From: Lepraria neglecta
Taxonomy: Eukaryota; Ascomycota; Lecanoromycetes; Lecanorales; Stereocaulaceae
NCBI GenBank assembly: GCA_033220425.1
Contig: CM065651.1
Coordinates: 4,154,001-4,218,000, forward strand
Direction: 5' to 3'
DNA length: 64,000 nucleotides
Shown here: piece after piece, positions 33,814-44,451 of the stretch
Layout of the letters: every line of letters begins with the position of its first letter
How positions within the stretch are numbered: the first letter of the stretch is position 1
Notes under the pieces: model-generated
Seen by the model: the letters and a program-made list of their open reading frames with translations, nothing else
Databases searched by the model: none
Told to the model about the DNA's origin: nothing
Position numbers and translations under genes: made by a program

Positions 33814-34921
33814 ATGCCAGACATCGACCCCCACATCCCCGGCGACGAACACATAAAACACACCCCCCTCACAATCCTCAGCACACTGTCCCCCTACTCC
33901 GGTCTAATCCTCGCCGTCGTCCTAGTCATCCTCTTCCTAATAAAACAAAACATCCTTGAAGCATTCCTCCTCCGCCGTCTATACACAACCAAATACACCC
34001 TCCTCAACGACCGCGACCGACGGGGCTTCCTAAACCACCACATCGCCGGCGGCACCAAACTCCTCATCTTAATCGTGGGCGTATATCCGTTTATCGATGT
34101 AGCGTTCCGGTATGCGCAGCTCGGGGACCGGTTTGCGCCGCATAGTAAGGTGACGCTGGGGGATGTGTTGGTTGTGTGTACGCAGGTGCTGTGTGGGATG
34201 TATATTTTTGAGTTGATATATCGGGTGAACGTTAGTCCGATTGCAACTATGCACCATTTGGGGACGATATTGGTGGCGGAGGCGGCGGTGGCGATAAGTT
34301 TGGATTTGAGCAGGGAGAAGGATGCTACTATTGAGTTTATTCTTTGCACTGTTTGGGGTGAGTTGGACCCTTTCTTGCCGGGTGGACGGGAGGATCTACT
34401 TTAGTCTTCTCCGTCCAATTGAGGGCGAATGCTGACTGAGTTTGATGACAGGCGCATTCGACATCGTCTGTGAACTCCTCCCCCACATAGCCATCATCCT
34501 CTACCGGCTCCGCTCAACCCACCACCTCTTCCTCTCCCGGCTCTTCCTCTTCGCAGCCATCTCCACCTTCTTCGGCACCGTCTGTGAAACCCTCGTCATA
34601 TTCTATCTCTTCGGGTCTCTGTGGCCGCAATGGCAGATTGCTTTCAAGATCGTCACACCACTGCTGCATTGTGCGTTTTCGGCGACACAGTTGCATGGGA
34701 GCTGGATATTCTGGAAGATGTGGAAGAGGCAGGAGAAGTTATTGGCAAAAAAGCTTGAAGAAGGTGATGAAGAGCAAGCTTCACGGCCAGTGACTGAGGA
34801 GAGGAAGCAGGGCGAGGAGGTGGCTGTTGCTTTAAGAGAGGTGCAGGGCGGTGAGGAGACGAGGGAGGGAGCAGAAGAGGCCACTGCTGAGAGGCAAGCG
34901 CAGGGTGGAGATATATTCTGA
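33814..34921 (+). CDS. TLC-like multi-pass membrane protein, 337 aa
   Basis: Exons 33814-34357 and 34452-34921, joined by a 94-nt intron (donor GTGAGT, acceptor GACAG) that completes TVW-GAFDIV. At least six hydrophobic segments: LILAVVLVILFLI, LLILIVGVYPFIDVA, VLVVCTQVLCGMYIFELIY, HHLGTILVAEAAVAIS, LFLFAAISTFFGTVCETL and a late one near HCAFSATQLHGSWIFW. The order FELIYR...MHHLGTI resembles the TRAM-LAG1-CLN8 (TLC) domain, in which a paired histidine sits in a membrane helix. In ceramide synthases that pair is catalytic; other TLC proteins have unclear roles. The C-terminus is a charged, Glu-rich cytosolic tail. Likely ER membrane. The family call is by motif resemblance only; a generic 6-7 TM fungal protein is the alternative. 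Confidence 0.6.
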
Positions 34922-35809
34922 GGAAGAGTCGAGCGCGAAATGCCTGTGTCGCTATTGAGGAATAGATCGGGGGTTCAGTCAGGCTTGGTTATGGAGTCAC
35001 ATATGGGAGGGAATCGGACGGAGTCTTGGTCTGCGCCACTAAAAGCTTGTGTGAGCGTTGTATCAAAGGACATTGCTGGGCATTGCATATCACGGGCGGC
35101 TTGTATTGCATTGGCGATTCGCATAGCGTGGGAATGTATGGCACAATCATGCGCTAGTTCAATGTCAACTAGATCCATATCGAATGTGCTTCTTAGTGAT
35201 GTGTTGCTGTCTCAGACGTCCGAATTCATGACTCCCACACCTGGCTATTAGCAGAGTTGCCGAGGAACGCCTACAAGCACAACTCGTCAACTCGCGGCCT
35301 TGACGCGCCCCTCTTTCTTTACCCCATCCACTGATCAATCCCCTAGACCATGTTTTGAGCGATTCTTCCGTCTTATTTCGGCGTACAGCTTGGATCCTGT
35401 GCACCAAGCCCAAGAAGGCGAGCGAATGAACACCTCCAGATAATCCGGAACGTTGTAAAGGTCTCGGAGGTGATCCCCAAACATTCTGTGCACTTCTCCT
35501 TCTATGCTCTTCTCAGGAGTATTTTGGGTGAGATCCTGATGCGTACACAAACCAGGTCTCTCAGCCGGAAAGACACCAAGGCCGTTTGCATCAGATCCAC
35601 GGGAGGCGAATCACGTGATGGCTTACATAAGCAAAAAATCTCTTAGATAGCACTTTCCAGTGAAACGAAATAGAAGTTATGACCCACCAAAAGTCATTGA
35701 GCGCATTCTTCCCCACAAATTCACGCTAAGGCTTTAGGCAACAGTGGGCGGCTACTCGTACAAATATCCAGCTCGCACCTCTTACTTCTTTACACGCAGA
35801 GCAACCGGT
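34922..35809. other. No confident gene
   Basis: A minus-strand stretch (35550-35335) reads IEGEVHRMFGDHLRDLYNVP and may be a small relic, but I do not recognise it. The rest is the promoter side of the DUF7924 gene. Confidence 0.3.
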
Positions 35810-37463
35810 ATGCAACGAGGCAAGAAACTCGAACGAGCCCACAGACCATTAACCAACCGTACGTGTTTCACGCCTAAAAAAGCTTGACTGACATGATGCA
35901 GGAAAGCCAGACTATCGTGTTTCCAAGTCACGGCTGACGACCTCTCAGCGAAGGAGCGCGCGTTTGCAGGAGATTACAAGAGGAAAAGCACCCAAAAACG
36001 TCGAAAAGCAACATCAACAGCTACCGTCACCGTCGTCAAGTGCTTCGCAGAAAAGGCAGAAGAGGAAACGGCCCCTTTCACACGATCCTTGTCTGGACGA
36101 ACAAACTCCTTCAACGAGACCGCGAGCTAGTCCGAAGTCCTGCGAGCAAGTAGCAGAACACCCTGACGATCCCGTCGCTCATTGGGTCGTGACGACATTT
36201 TGGCCTAAGGCGTTTGGAAAGGAAGGCTTTAGAATGAATCAGGGAAATTCCACCAAGCGAAAGGGCGTGTCGATGCATAATTCAGACCGCATGGAGCGGC
36301 TGGCCATGAATGGTATCTACATGAGAGCCTCAGCCTTGATGCAAAGGACGAGTAAAGATCTCTGTTCCAGCTTCCTCGAAGGTGATCGCACTCCGAGCCA
36401 ATATCCCTGCTATCCACCTGAGCAGGTTCCCAACATCCTAGAGCGTATTCAGGACTTAGGTGAAGGACGACTTCAAAGAGATATTACGCCTTGGGTCGTA
36501 CCATCTGCCGAGAACCTTTTCTTCAGTGGCGAGAAAACCCTGGACTATATCGGTGAGGAGATTCAGGCAGACTGGACGAGGTGTGCGACAATGGGCGGCA
36601 CTCGGCCTAAGCCCGACTACACAGCCGGGCTCTTACGGACAGCTTTTACTAAGGAGGAGATCGGAAAATTGGAAAACTATAGTTCGCTTGAAAGACCTTT
36701 CTTGTTTACTCCCAATCTTTGCTTCCCGTTCCTTATCTGCGAAGCTAAGACTGGACAAGTCGGAATGGACACAGCCGACCGACAGAATATACATAGCGCC
36801 AGTATCGCGGTCGGAGCCATTATTGAGCTCTATAAGGCTGCGTTTGGGACAACATATCCGGATCGTATGAACGAGCTCAATGGCCAAGTCCTTGCATTCT
36901 CAGTATCTCATAACAATACGGTGGTGAACCTATATGGTCACTATGCTGTGCTGAGCGATGACTCGACTAGAACGCCAAATTTTTATCGCTACGGTATCGC
37001 TATGTCCAGCTTGACCATGTACGACGGCGCTGAACGATACAAAGCATACAATTTCGTACGTAACGTCTACGAAAAGTTCGCTCCAGAGCATCGGAAGAGG
37101 ATCAAAGACGCAGTAGCTTCTCTACCGGCACTTGCTGAGAGAACTGGACTTACGTTCGCGGCGTCGGACTTGGCACTAGAAGATACAACTTCCCAGCAGA
37201 ATTCCCAAGTTGCAGGATCACAAGACGACGGAGTCTTTCGAGCGCCTAGCGAGCCGGCCAGCGTGGCGAAGATCAGACAAATGGAAGAGGAGAATAAGAA
37301 ACTGCAGGAGCAAGTCGCCAAGCAGATCAGACAAATGGAAGAGGAGAAGAAGGAGAGCAAGAAAAGAGAGGAGAAACTGGAGGAGCAAATCGCGGCGCAG
37401 ATGAAGCAGCAGGTGGAACAGCAGCAGGAGATAATCTCGCTACTTAAGCAAGCTCGCATGTAA
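35810..37463 (+). CDS. DUF7924 protein, PD-(D/E)XK nuclease-like fold, coiled-coil tail
   Basis: Exon 1 (35810-35858) encodes MQRGKKLERAHRPLTN. A 43-nt intron (35859-35901) joins it to KPDYRVSKSRLTTSQRRSAR and one long exon, for 536 residues. The central domain matches the fungal DUF7924 family: PDYTAGLLRTAFT (Asp at about 255), then FPFLICEAKTGQVGMDTAD with Glu 297 and Lys 299. Asp...Glu-x-Lys is the arrangement of PD-(D/E)XK nucleases, so DNA cleavage is possible but not shown. The N-terminus is basic and disordered. The last 90 residues are a Glu/Lys/Gln-rich coiled coil containing an internal repeat (IRQMEEE twice, 54 bp apart). DUF7924 genes are abundant and variably present in filamentous fungi; their role is unknown. 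Intact. Confidence 0.8.
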
Positions 37464-38849
37464 TTGCTACTAGTAGGGTCAAAATGCTTCAGCTACAATC
37501 CTAACACGACTACCTTTCATTTTCCAGCTCCCATCCTCCATCAAGTTTACCCGAGCCTACGCTATCATTAAAGAGGTGCGGAAATATTCGTCGTTGATTG
37601 GGCCGCTGGAAGGTCTGAAGAGTGCTCGTGGGTTCAGAAATTCCAAGATTCGGAGGATCAGCTCGTCAGGCAGCTTTTCGAGAGACCTTGATCGCTGGGA
37701 GAGGTGGGTATTGGGCGGAAGGACGTTCTGCCGGGGGGGTGCAAATATGTCAAGGCGCAATACCAAGGAGGTAGAGGTTGGATTGTGAAAGAAGTGAAGA
37801 GTGCAGCCTTGCAACAATATATAAGCTGCGCCTGGATTTGCATAACACGTCAGCCGTCGCACCACACAGCTGCAAGAGAGTCAAACAGTGTAGAGTGTTT
37901 GCCAAGCCATTGTGACCGCCAGCGTCCATCAGCTTCTTGACCGATATGCGTTCGTAGTGGGCCTTTAGCAAAGCAGCCCTACGTGCACCTCCCAGCAGCA
38001 ATCCGAACCCGTTTTAACATTGTGACCCTTATCGATGAGCATCGCGGCTCACTGCATCTTCCGTCTTCAACAGCCATGGACCCCATTGTTGTACTTTTCT
38101 CCACCAGGGCCACGTGTTGCCCTCTTGAGATCGTAACCATGGCCCCAAACTCCTTTCACTCCCTGTGTAATCTACCTTCTTCCAGTTTTCGATGTGCCAG
38201 TTCAGATGGCACACCACCAAGCCTTGTAGTTCATCTTAAGAGGCTGTTAGGATATAAACTGCCTCAGATGTCATAGCCACGCGGGTCACGGCGCTGCGAA
38301 CGGTGTTTGAGGAACGGCAGTTTGTGCCTCGTTGAGCATGATGCCAAAGGATAGAAGCCCCAGCCAGTCCGTCTCATGTGTGCGCGGTCAGGGCAGGAGG
38401 GAGGGAGGGAGGTGGTATTATCGGCTTGCTCGGAAGCACCGTCATCGCCATATGCAGGTCAAATGATTCCTGCGGTCAATTGGACTTCAAAGCGCGCCGG
38501 CTCTCAGATGTGGTGGGGGCGCGAAGACGTGCTCCCCAACAGTGCTTCATCGTAGCAGCTTTGGGTCGTTTTGAAGCGGTGATAACATGGCATGAAAGCG
38601 TCAATGCCCTTGATTCTTTGGGATGAATGGCAATTCTACGCTCGGGTGGTAATATAAGTAGCCTTACTCGATGCAGCTCAGCGTGTCGATTTAGCGGCGT
38701 CCTTTCGGCAAGATGAGATTGGTTTACATACGGCGGATACCCTGCTAGGCTCAAGGCAGCTTAGAGCCAATGTACTTCCGTGAACAACAGTCTTTGAGCT
38801 CTGTCGTATGATCCACTGTGGACTGCTCCCAAAGTTGGCGTGGTGAGAT
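37464..38849. other. Intergenic with an F-box scrap
   Basis: Apart from the F-box fragment at 37557-37700 nothing was recognised. A GGGA microsatellite (about 38396-38412) is present. Confidence 0.4.
37557..37700 (-). pseudogene. F-box motif fragment
   Basis: Minus strand reads RSRSLEKLPDELILRILEFL followed by NPRALFRPSSG and then stops after about 20 further residues. This is a good F-box first helix (LP-E-I-+I-+-L) with no following domain. Either the first exon of an unrecognised gene or a truncated relic. Confidence 0.4.
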
Positions 38850-39395
38850 GGTTTCCCGCTATCTATCAATTTTCCGTATGTCTTCCGCATCTTTCCCGCC
38901 ATCCACAGATTCTCAGCATATCTTCCGCATCTTTCTCGCCTTCTAACTATCCTCTGCATCTTTCCCGTCATCCACAGATTCTCCGCATATCTCCCGCATT
39001 TTCCCCTCAATCTACGCATTCTCTACATCTCCGCATCTTTCCCGCCATCTACCGATTCTCCGCACGTCTTCCGCATCTTTTCCGCCTTCTAATTATCCTC
39101 CGTATCTTCGTATCTTTCCCGCTATCTACCGATTCTCCGCATGTCTTCCGCATCTTTTCCGCCATCCACAAGTTCTCCGCATGTCTTCCGCATCTTTTCC
39201 GCCATTCATAGATTCTCCCTATATCTTCCGCATCTTCTTTGCCATCCCACCATCTACGCATTTTCCGCATTTTTTCTGCAATCTACGCATTCTCTACATC
39301 TCCGTATCTTTCCCGCCATCTAACTATCCTCCGCATCTTCTCCGTATCTTTTCCGCATCTTTCCCGCCTTCTCTCCTCCGCTTCTTCTCCGCAAT
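38850..39395. repeat. TCCGCA-rich minisatellite array A (about 40-bp unit)
   Basis: More than ten imperfect copies of a unit like CTTCCGCATCTTTTCCGCCA plus an ATC-AC-GATTCTCCGCATGT half. The clearest pair, 39141-39180 and 39181-39220, has an exact 40-bp spacing. Units contain a TCCGCA core two or three times. Low-complexity open frames across the array follow from the repeat and are not coding, since the period is not a multiple of three. The same words form array B 14 kb to the right. Confidence 0.8.
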
Positions 39396-39544
39396 CCCTT
39401 CGCCTGACTGAAGAAGACCGGGCCAGCGCTGTCGTACGAGACTCTTTGGACACTGACGTCAGCACCAAAAACCTGTTCCACCCGCAAGAAAGGAGCTAAT
39501 AAAATCGGCGTCAGTATCCTACATAGCGCGTATTAAAAATATGT

Positions 39545-40480
39545 CTAGTCGGCCCTACAAGCGCCAGCAGCGATCTCAGCATGCGGGGGCAAATACCGTA
39601 TCCCCGTAAAATTCCTCAACGTAAGCGAGATAGCAAGATCCATCACCGTACGCGCGGTCTCGAAATAGAACTCCACCAAATCAGCACCATAAACCGTTGG
39701 GTCAGCGGAGAAAAGGAGCCATTATCGAGGTGCAAGACTGGGTATGAGGGATGGATGAAGGTGATTACGTCCTTGTTGCTGCTGCGGATGCTGAGGAAGG
39801 AGAACAAGGGTTCGAAGTATGGTTTGCCAAGGTAGAGGCCTCGTGGTAGGAGATGAGGCCGGTGCCGGTTGCGTTGAGGTGGGTCAGGGCGTAGGAGACT
39901 TCGAGTATGGCGGGTTGGGTGTGGGGGAAGGGGGTGACGGAGTAGAAGGAGAACGTTGAGGGATATGTTCTCACGAGAGCAGCGAGCCATTCGTTCAGAA
40001 GCCGAGCTCAGCCGATGGAGTAGGCTACGTTGCCGGGGAAGACGCCGGAGCCGGGACTTGATGTGGAGAGGATGTCCTGGCCGATTTGCGGATGGTGTTG
40101 GGAATGAGCTGATGTTTGGAAGAGGGGTTGAAGACCGCTACTCACCATTTCAATCCTGAAAGTAAGATTGCTCTCAATATCCCACTCCAGGGTTGGGTCC
40201 CCGCCGGTCACTGGGACCACGGATCGATACCAATCAGGCACAATGTGGACTCCAGGCTGTAATTGGTATGTATAAAATTACCGAACACATATGAAAGCTT
40301 ACCGTGGGTATCAATCCTCGAGTCATTGGCTTGACTCGTTGCATTTGCGGGCACTTGCATTTGTATTGCTTCAATTGAAGCAAAAGCCGCGGAGGTAAAT
40401 GGAAGTGATAACAGATCAATACCGCCTCTGAACCAGTGTGAGCGTGGGCGAGGATGGCTTTCCCATGAGACGAATATCTT
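39545..40480 (-). pseudogene. Secreted amidohydrolase (ACMSD/6-MSA decarboxylase-like), broken
   Basis: Minus-strand pieces follow a known fungal family in order: a hydrophobic secretion-like segment (LLSLPFTSAAFASIEA), RIDTH before a GTAAGC donor, then HIVPDWYRSVVPVTGG, LSTSSPGSGVFPGN, ARLLNEWLAALVRTYPSTF, EVSYALTHLNATGTGLISY, YLGKPYFEPLF, FIHPSYP, and DPTVYGADLVEFYFETARTV near the end. HxH (here DTH-x-H after splicing) and the later FIHP are metal-site motifs of the amidohydrolase-2 superfamily. The segments lie in different frames, giving about four breaks. Members decarboxylate aromatic acids; secreted versions are common in plant-associated fungi. Confidence 0.65.
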
Positions 40481-41729
40481 TCTTACCGGCACTGGCGGGC
40501 TCTGATGAATTCTGAGATGCGTAGAGAATAGCTAGTTGTCAACGTGAAAGCAATCGGCATACACGATAGCAAAAGTGCGTTTGCACCCGGCGAATACCAC
40601 ATGACTGAGCATCAGAACGTCGTTCAAAGATAGACTTGGTAAACGGCAGATAAGGATTCTTCATTTTCACTCGCTCAAAGAGAAATGAGAAGAAGTCAAT
40701 TTTATGTACTCGCACGGCGAGGACTTGGATGCACAAGGAATAATCATACTAAGGAGACAACGGGAACAAAAAGTTACATGCTCGTCCAGCCATCATTAAT
40801 TTCACCGCCATGCATGACATCTCAACATTCACGAGGAGCGGCTCATCCAAAGATGACGCATTTCTGCAGGTGTGCTCAATTATGAGGTAAAGTAGATTCA
40901 CGAAAGGCGAGATACGGTCTTGCAGCTCCGTTCAGAGCGTTTCTTCACGAATGTTGGCGAATGACGATGCTCTAGATGATCAAAAAAATCGGACAAAGTA
41001 AGGCTAGAGATCCTCCAAGATATATTGGGCGCTTTGTTTTGTGAAAAGAGCAGAATCCGTATCAAAGCACAACGCGAGCATAAATTCTGCTGCTTCCAAA
41101 TCTACTCGCAACCTCCTTCCTTCATCAACGAAAGAGCACTCTACCGCCTTTCGTAGCTACTACCCATCTGAGATTATACCTGCCACTTGTACAGATTTCT
41201 CAGAACATGGAGGGAAGTCGCGCTGCTGGCGTGACTCATTTCTTGACGTCAACAGCTCGCTACAGTGGGACTGTGGGTTAGTGTGTCCATGATCAGATGC
41301 GGTTTCAGCCATGCGCCATGACCATGGGCCATAGCGAGAGATCCGTGCTTCCTGAGAGCACTATTTGTATGAGCATCCCACCAGCAGTTGGCTCTTCAGT
41401 CGAGTGCATCTCTTTCAGAGCTATAGCAGTTCTTTCCCGCCCACCCGCACCCTATACATAGCCTATACATAGCCTATCTACACTCCAGGTCTATGCCGCC
41501 TAGGCATGGGAGTTTTCTAGCGCTGGGGCACCTGTTGTAGCCTTTCTAGGCTTGCTCGCCCTGGCGTTGGACCGCCCAAGCATCTATTTACATATCCACT
41601 TGTGCCGGTGTGTATAGCTTCAGGAGTGAGAACACTAAATGGGACCTTCTCTGCTTCAATCCGTGTCATTCTTGTTTACATCTCCGACAAGCATTCTACC
41701 AGCATTTCCAGATCCACAGGGTCAATTCT
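40481..41729. other. No recognisable gene
   Basis: Scattered short open stretches only. Near 41450-41480 CCTATACATAG occurs in two adjacent copies. Confidence 0.4.
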
Positions 41730-42410
41730 GGGAATATTTGGAGGATCGTTGACTCGCTGCACAACCAAGACGCTATGGTCTCCTTTGTCGGGGAAAGATT
41801 TGCGTCGCAGCGATCAGCAGATTATCATAGATGCGGCCCTCAGAGCGAATGTCAGGCTTTTCTTCTGTTGCGAGTTCGATACCGATCTCTCCGATCCTGA
41901 CCATGGGAGTCTCCCTCTGCGGAACTGTGTAAGGGAAAGAGCCGCAGTGAGGAAGTATCTGCAGAGACAAGTGAACTCCAACTTTGCTTAGGTAGCTCTG
42001 ACTGGCGGAACTTTGTTTGATCTGAGTAAGTTATCCTATTTGAGGCAGTCACTACAATTGGCTATGCTTGAGACTAACGGCAAATGCAGGCACACGGGCA
42101 GGCATTCCTGGAGCTATGCTGATATTCTGTGACTGCGGTGGCGAACCTGCGTGCTGGACGCCTATCTCGGTCATCGCATTCGTAGCGTTGTCCATGCTAC
42201 GGGAAGCAAACGGCTTCCTGAATCGCCGTATCTTGCTCTGCCGTGTGCGAATTCTCACGTAAGATGCGTCACTAGCTGCCCTCGAAGCCAACTTCACCAG
42301 GCTCCACTTCGGCAGGGACAATATTAAGGAAGTGGCGATGACCGCTTTCGACGGTGGATATTTGAACTTTCCAACTCATGGCATGGCTTCGGTAGGTCCT
42401 GGCATGACTA
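41730..42410 (+). pseudogene. NmrA-like/isoflavone-reductase-like NAD(P)-binding protein, broken
   Basis: Reads IVDSLHNQDAMVSFVGERFA, then in another frame QQIIIDAALRANVRLFFCCE and FDTDLSDP, ERAAVRKYLQ, a stop, then after a possible intron AGIPGAML and FVALSMLREANGFLNRRILL followed by LAALEANF. NmrA/PCBER proteins have L-xx-A--G-DAVIS-VG, then QxxIIDAA--AGVKRF-PSEFG-D, and near the C-terminus a helix ending in NRxVYV. The nucleotide-binding GxxGxxG is not found. Multiple stops and frame changes. In life a cytosolic redox sensor or reductase. Confidence 0.5.
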
Positions 42411-43396
42411 TGGCACAGGCTTTGAGACATTGATGTGCATATTTCATAGCGAAAGATTAAACGGCCCCTGCATGTTTTGCTTTTGTCCCAAGGCCCAGCT
42501 GGCCATTCAATACATTGCATCTTCGGCTCTGGGCTATTTGAGTTTGTTTCTTGTACAATGTTACCTCTTGGTAGTGTTGCGCATCATCAAGAACCTAGCC
42601 AGGATTTTAGATTAGTCCGAATCCCCTTGAGTGAACACTTCTGTCGATCCCCGCTCTAGAAGTTAAAGTCTTTGCTTGTTTCGGGTGTTGTGTGTATTGA
42701 AGTTACAGATAGCAGCCGTCCAATAGCCGTCCAGGATTGAGATTCTGTGTGATCGTTTAATTCATTTCACCCCTCGAAGTGTTATGTATCTACCGTGAAG
42801 TACACTTTTCAGGCACCAGCTGTGTAGAAATAAGGTTTCCCTTGGTCGTTCAACCTTTTTTGCCCCTTGAAGTGTTGTTTATATATCGTGAAGGATGCTT
42901 CTCAGCCACCAACCGTCACAGAACAAGGGTTTGAGTTATTATTTGATCATTCTAGCGCCGGGAGCAGGTGTTTTAGTGCACACTGATTTACTATAAAGCC
43001 GGAGGAGATTCTGTTCCTTTCTTGTTCCTTTATCAACATCGAGATATATATCAACACAATATATGATATACTGGGATCCTCCTTCTTCTCGGGCGCTTCA
43101 ATGGGAGGTATCTAAGGTACACTCCCAGCCCTACTCAGCCTACTCTTCCTGCTCCTTGTCTAAGGCACTGCTTGTCGTTCGATTTCAAGGCATTGCATGA
43201 CCTGCTCCCTCTCTTTGGGCCAAGTCCCCACACATCTGCTTCGTCCACGCAAGCTTGGTCCAGGTTTCATCTTCGAGCGCTCACGCCATTCGAGCCCAGA
43301 AGCCGTCGACCAAGCACCACTCCAAAGGTGACCTGACTGTTCCTGTACGAGGACAGCTGACTTGGCTCTGTCGCATGACAATCTCCTAGCGGAGCT
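42411..43396. other. No recognisable gene; contains a two-copy repeat
   Basis: Includes the imperfect 93-bp tandem pair at 42765-42945. A long minus-strand open stretch (43618-43160) overlaps the zinc-finger-like relic and is judged a shadow. Confidence 0.35.
42765..42945. repeat. Imperfect 93-bp tandem duplication
   Basis: CCCCTCGAAGTGTT (ending near 42783) recurs as CCCCTTGAAGTGTT 93 bp later. Both are followed by a similar run (ATGTATCTACCGTGAAG versus TTTATATATCGTGAAG), then CAG-CACC or CAGCCACC. Differences are mostly C/T and A/G changes. Confidence 0.5.
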
Positions 43397-43720
43397 CAAA
43401 CATGTCATCACTCCTGCGCTCGAGCCCTTGCCACTTGCGCGGATAAGAGCCCGTTCCTTTGTACCCGTTGCCTCATTCACCAAGGCTGTAGGCGTCGACA
43501 TTTGCAGGAACACTTCATTAAGTGTTTCGAAAAGTATGGCAACCCGTACAAGGTCGATGATAAGGCTGCCACCGCAAAGCGAGCCAAAGCAGGTGGGGGG
43601 CATGTCTAGTTGTTCCAATCATTCGAGGACGAGGTCCTTGCCGCATAGCTGCACCAATGGCTTCGTTTGCCAAGCGCTATGGAAGTTAGGACCCGCACAA
43701 TCCATCAGACTGGCTCAACT
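43397..43720 (+). pseudogene. Zinc-finger-like protein fragment
   Basis: One frame reads PFLCTRCLIHQGCRRRHLQE, then HFIKCFEKYGNPYKVDDKAA and, after two stops in frame, FEDEVLAA and LHQWLRLPSAMEVRTR. The cysteines and histidines (CxxC, then C, H, H, C) suggest a zinc-binding module, but the spacing fits no family I can name. Frame continuity over about 100 codons with only nonsense breaks suggests a decayed gene. Confidence 0.3.
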
Positions 43721-44451
43721 GTAGTACAGTCATCAATCAAAATTTTCCCAGCACTGCACTTGCATAACTTGCCAGGCATAGGAGGTCGTCTACCTAAGCA
43801 CGTTTAATGAAGTGCAAGGTCATTGGCAGGACAGCATCCGGCTTGATGGCCCTTACAACTGAGGTTCGGCTCACGATCTACACGTAGCAATATGTTTGGC
43901 CTGCCTGGTACTCACAACTTCTCCAGGGGCAACAATGAAGCTCCACAGCATCCTCCAAATCCCACTGCTGGTAACGCCAACCCACATCGTCGACTCACAT
44001 ATCCCAGCCTTGGCTTACAACTGGCTCCTTGGCATCCATTACAACAGGTATAGCCAACTCTTCATAACTGGTGTCGATCTCATTGGTTTCGGCAAGCTAG
44101 ACTTCCTACGCATCTGCTAACTCTTCTATTAAGAAGCCTCAGGACTGGCGTCCCAAAGCTACGACCGAGAATACGTTAGAGAGTGTTGCAAATGATGCTA
44201 TCAATGCATATACTGCTGGAGCAGTATCTACCGCTATTACCCCCACCGTCCCACTTATGACGCAATAAAACTCAGTAGCTCCTACGACTCAACAACCATC
44301 AAGTGGGCTCGCATCCACTGGATAAAGACGCACCTCTGCCCGACTTGCAGCAGCGCAAATTCCTGTAAGTAGAAGTTTACTCTACCCATTTGAAGTTGTT
44401 CCTTGCCGCAGAAGCTAACTTTGATGATAGCAGGCCACGAACTCTCAGACG

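Noticed and set aside
43160-43618. Minus-strand 152-codon frame
   Set aside because: Overlaps the plus-strand zinc-finger-like relic; its translation has no motif and no splice support, so treated as chance.
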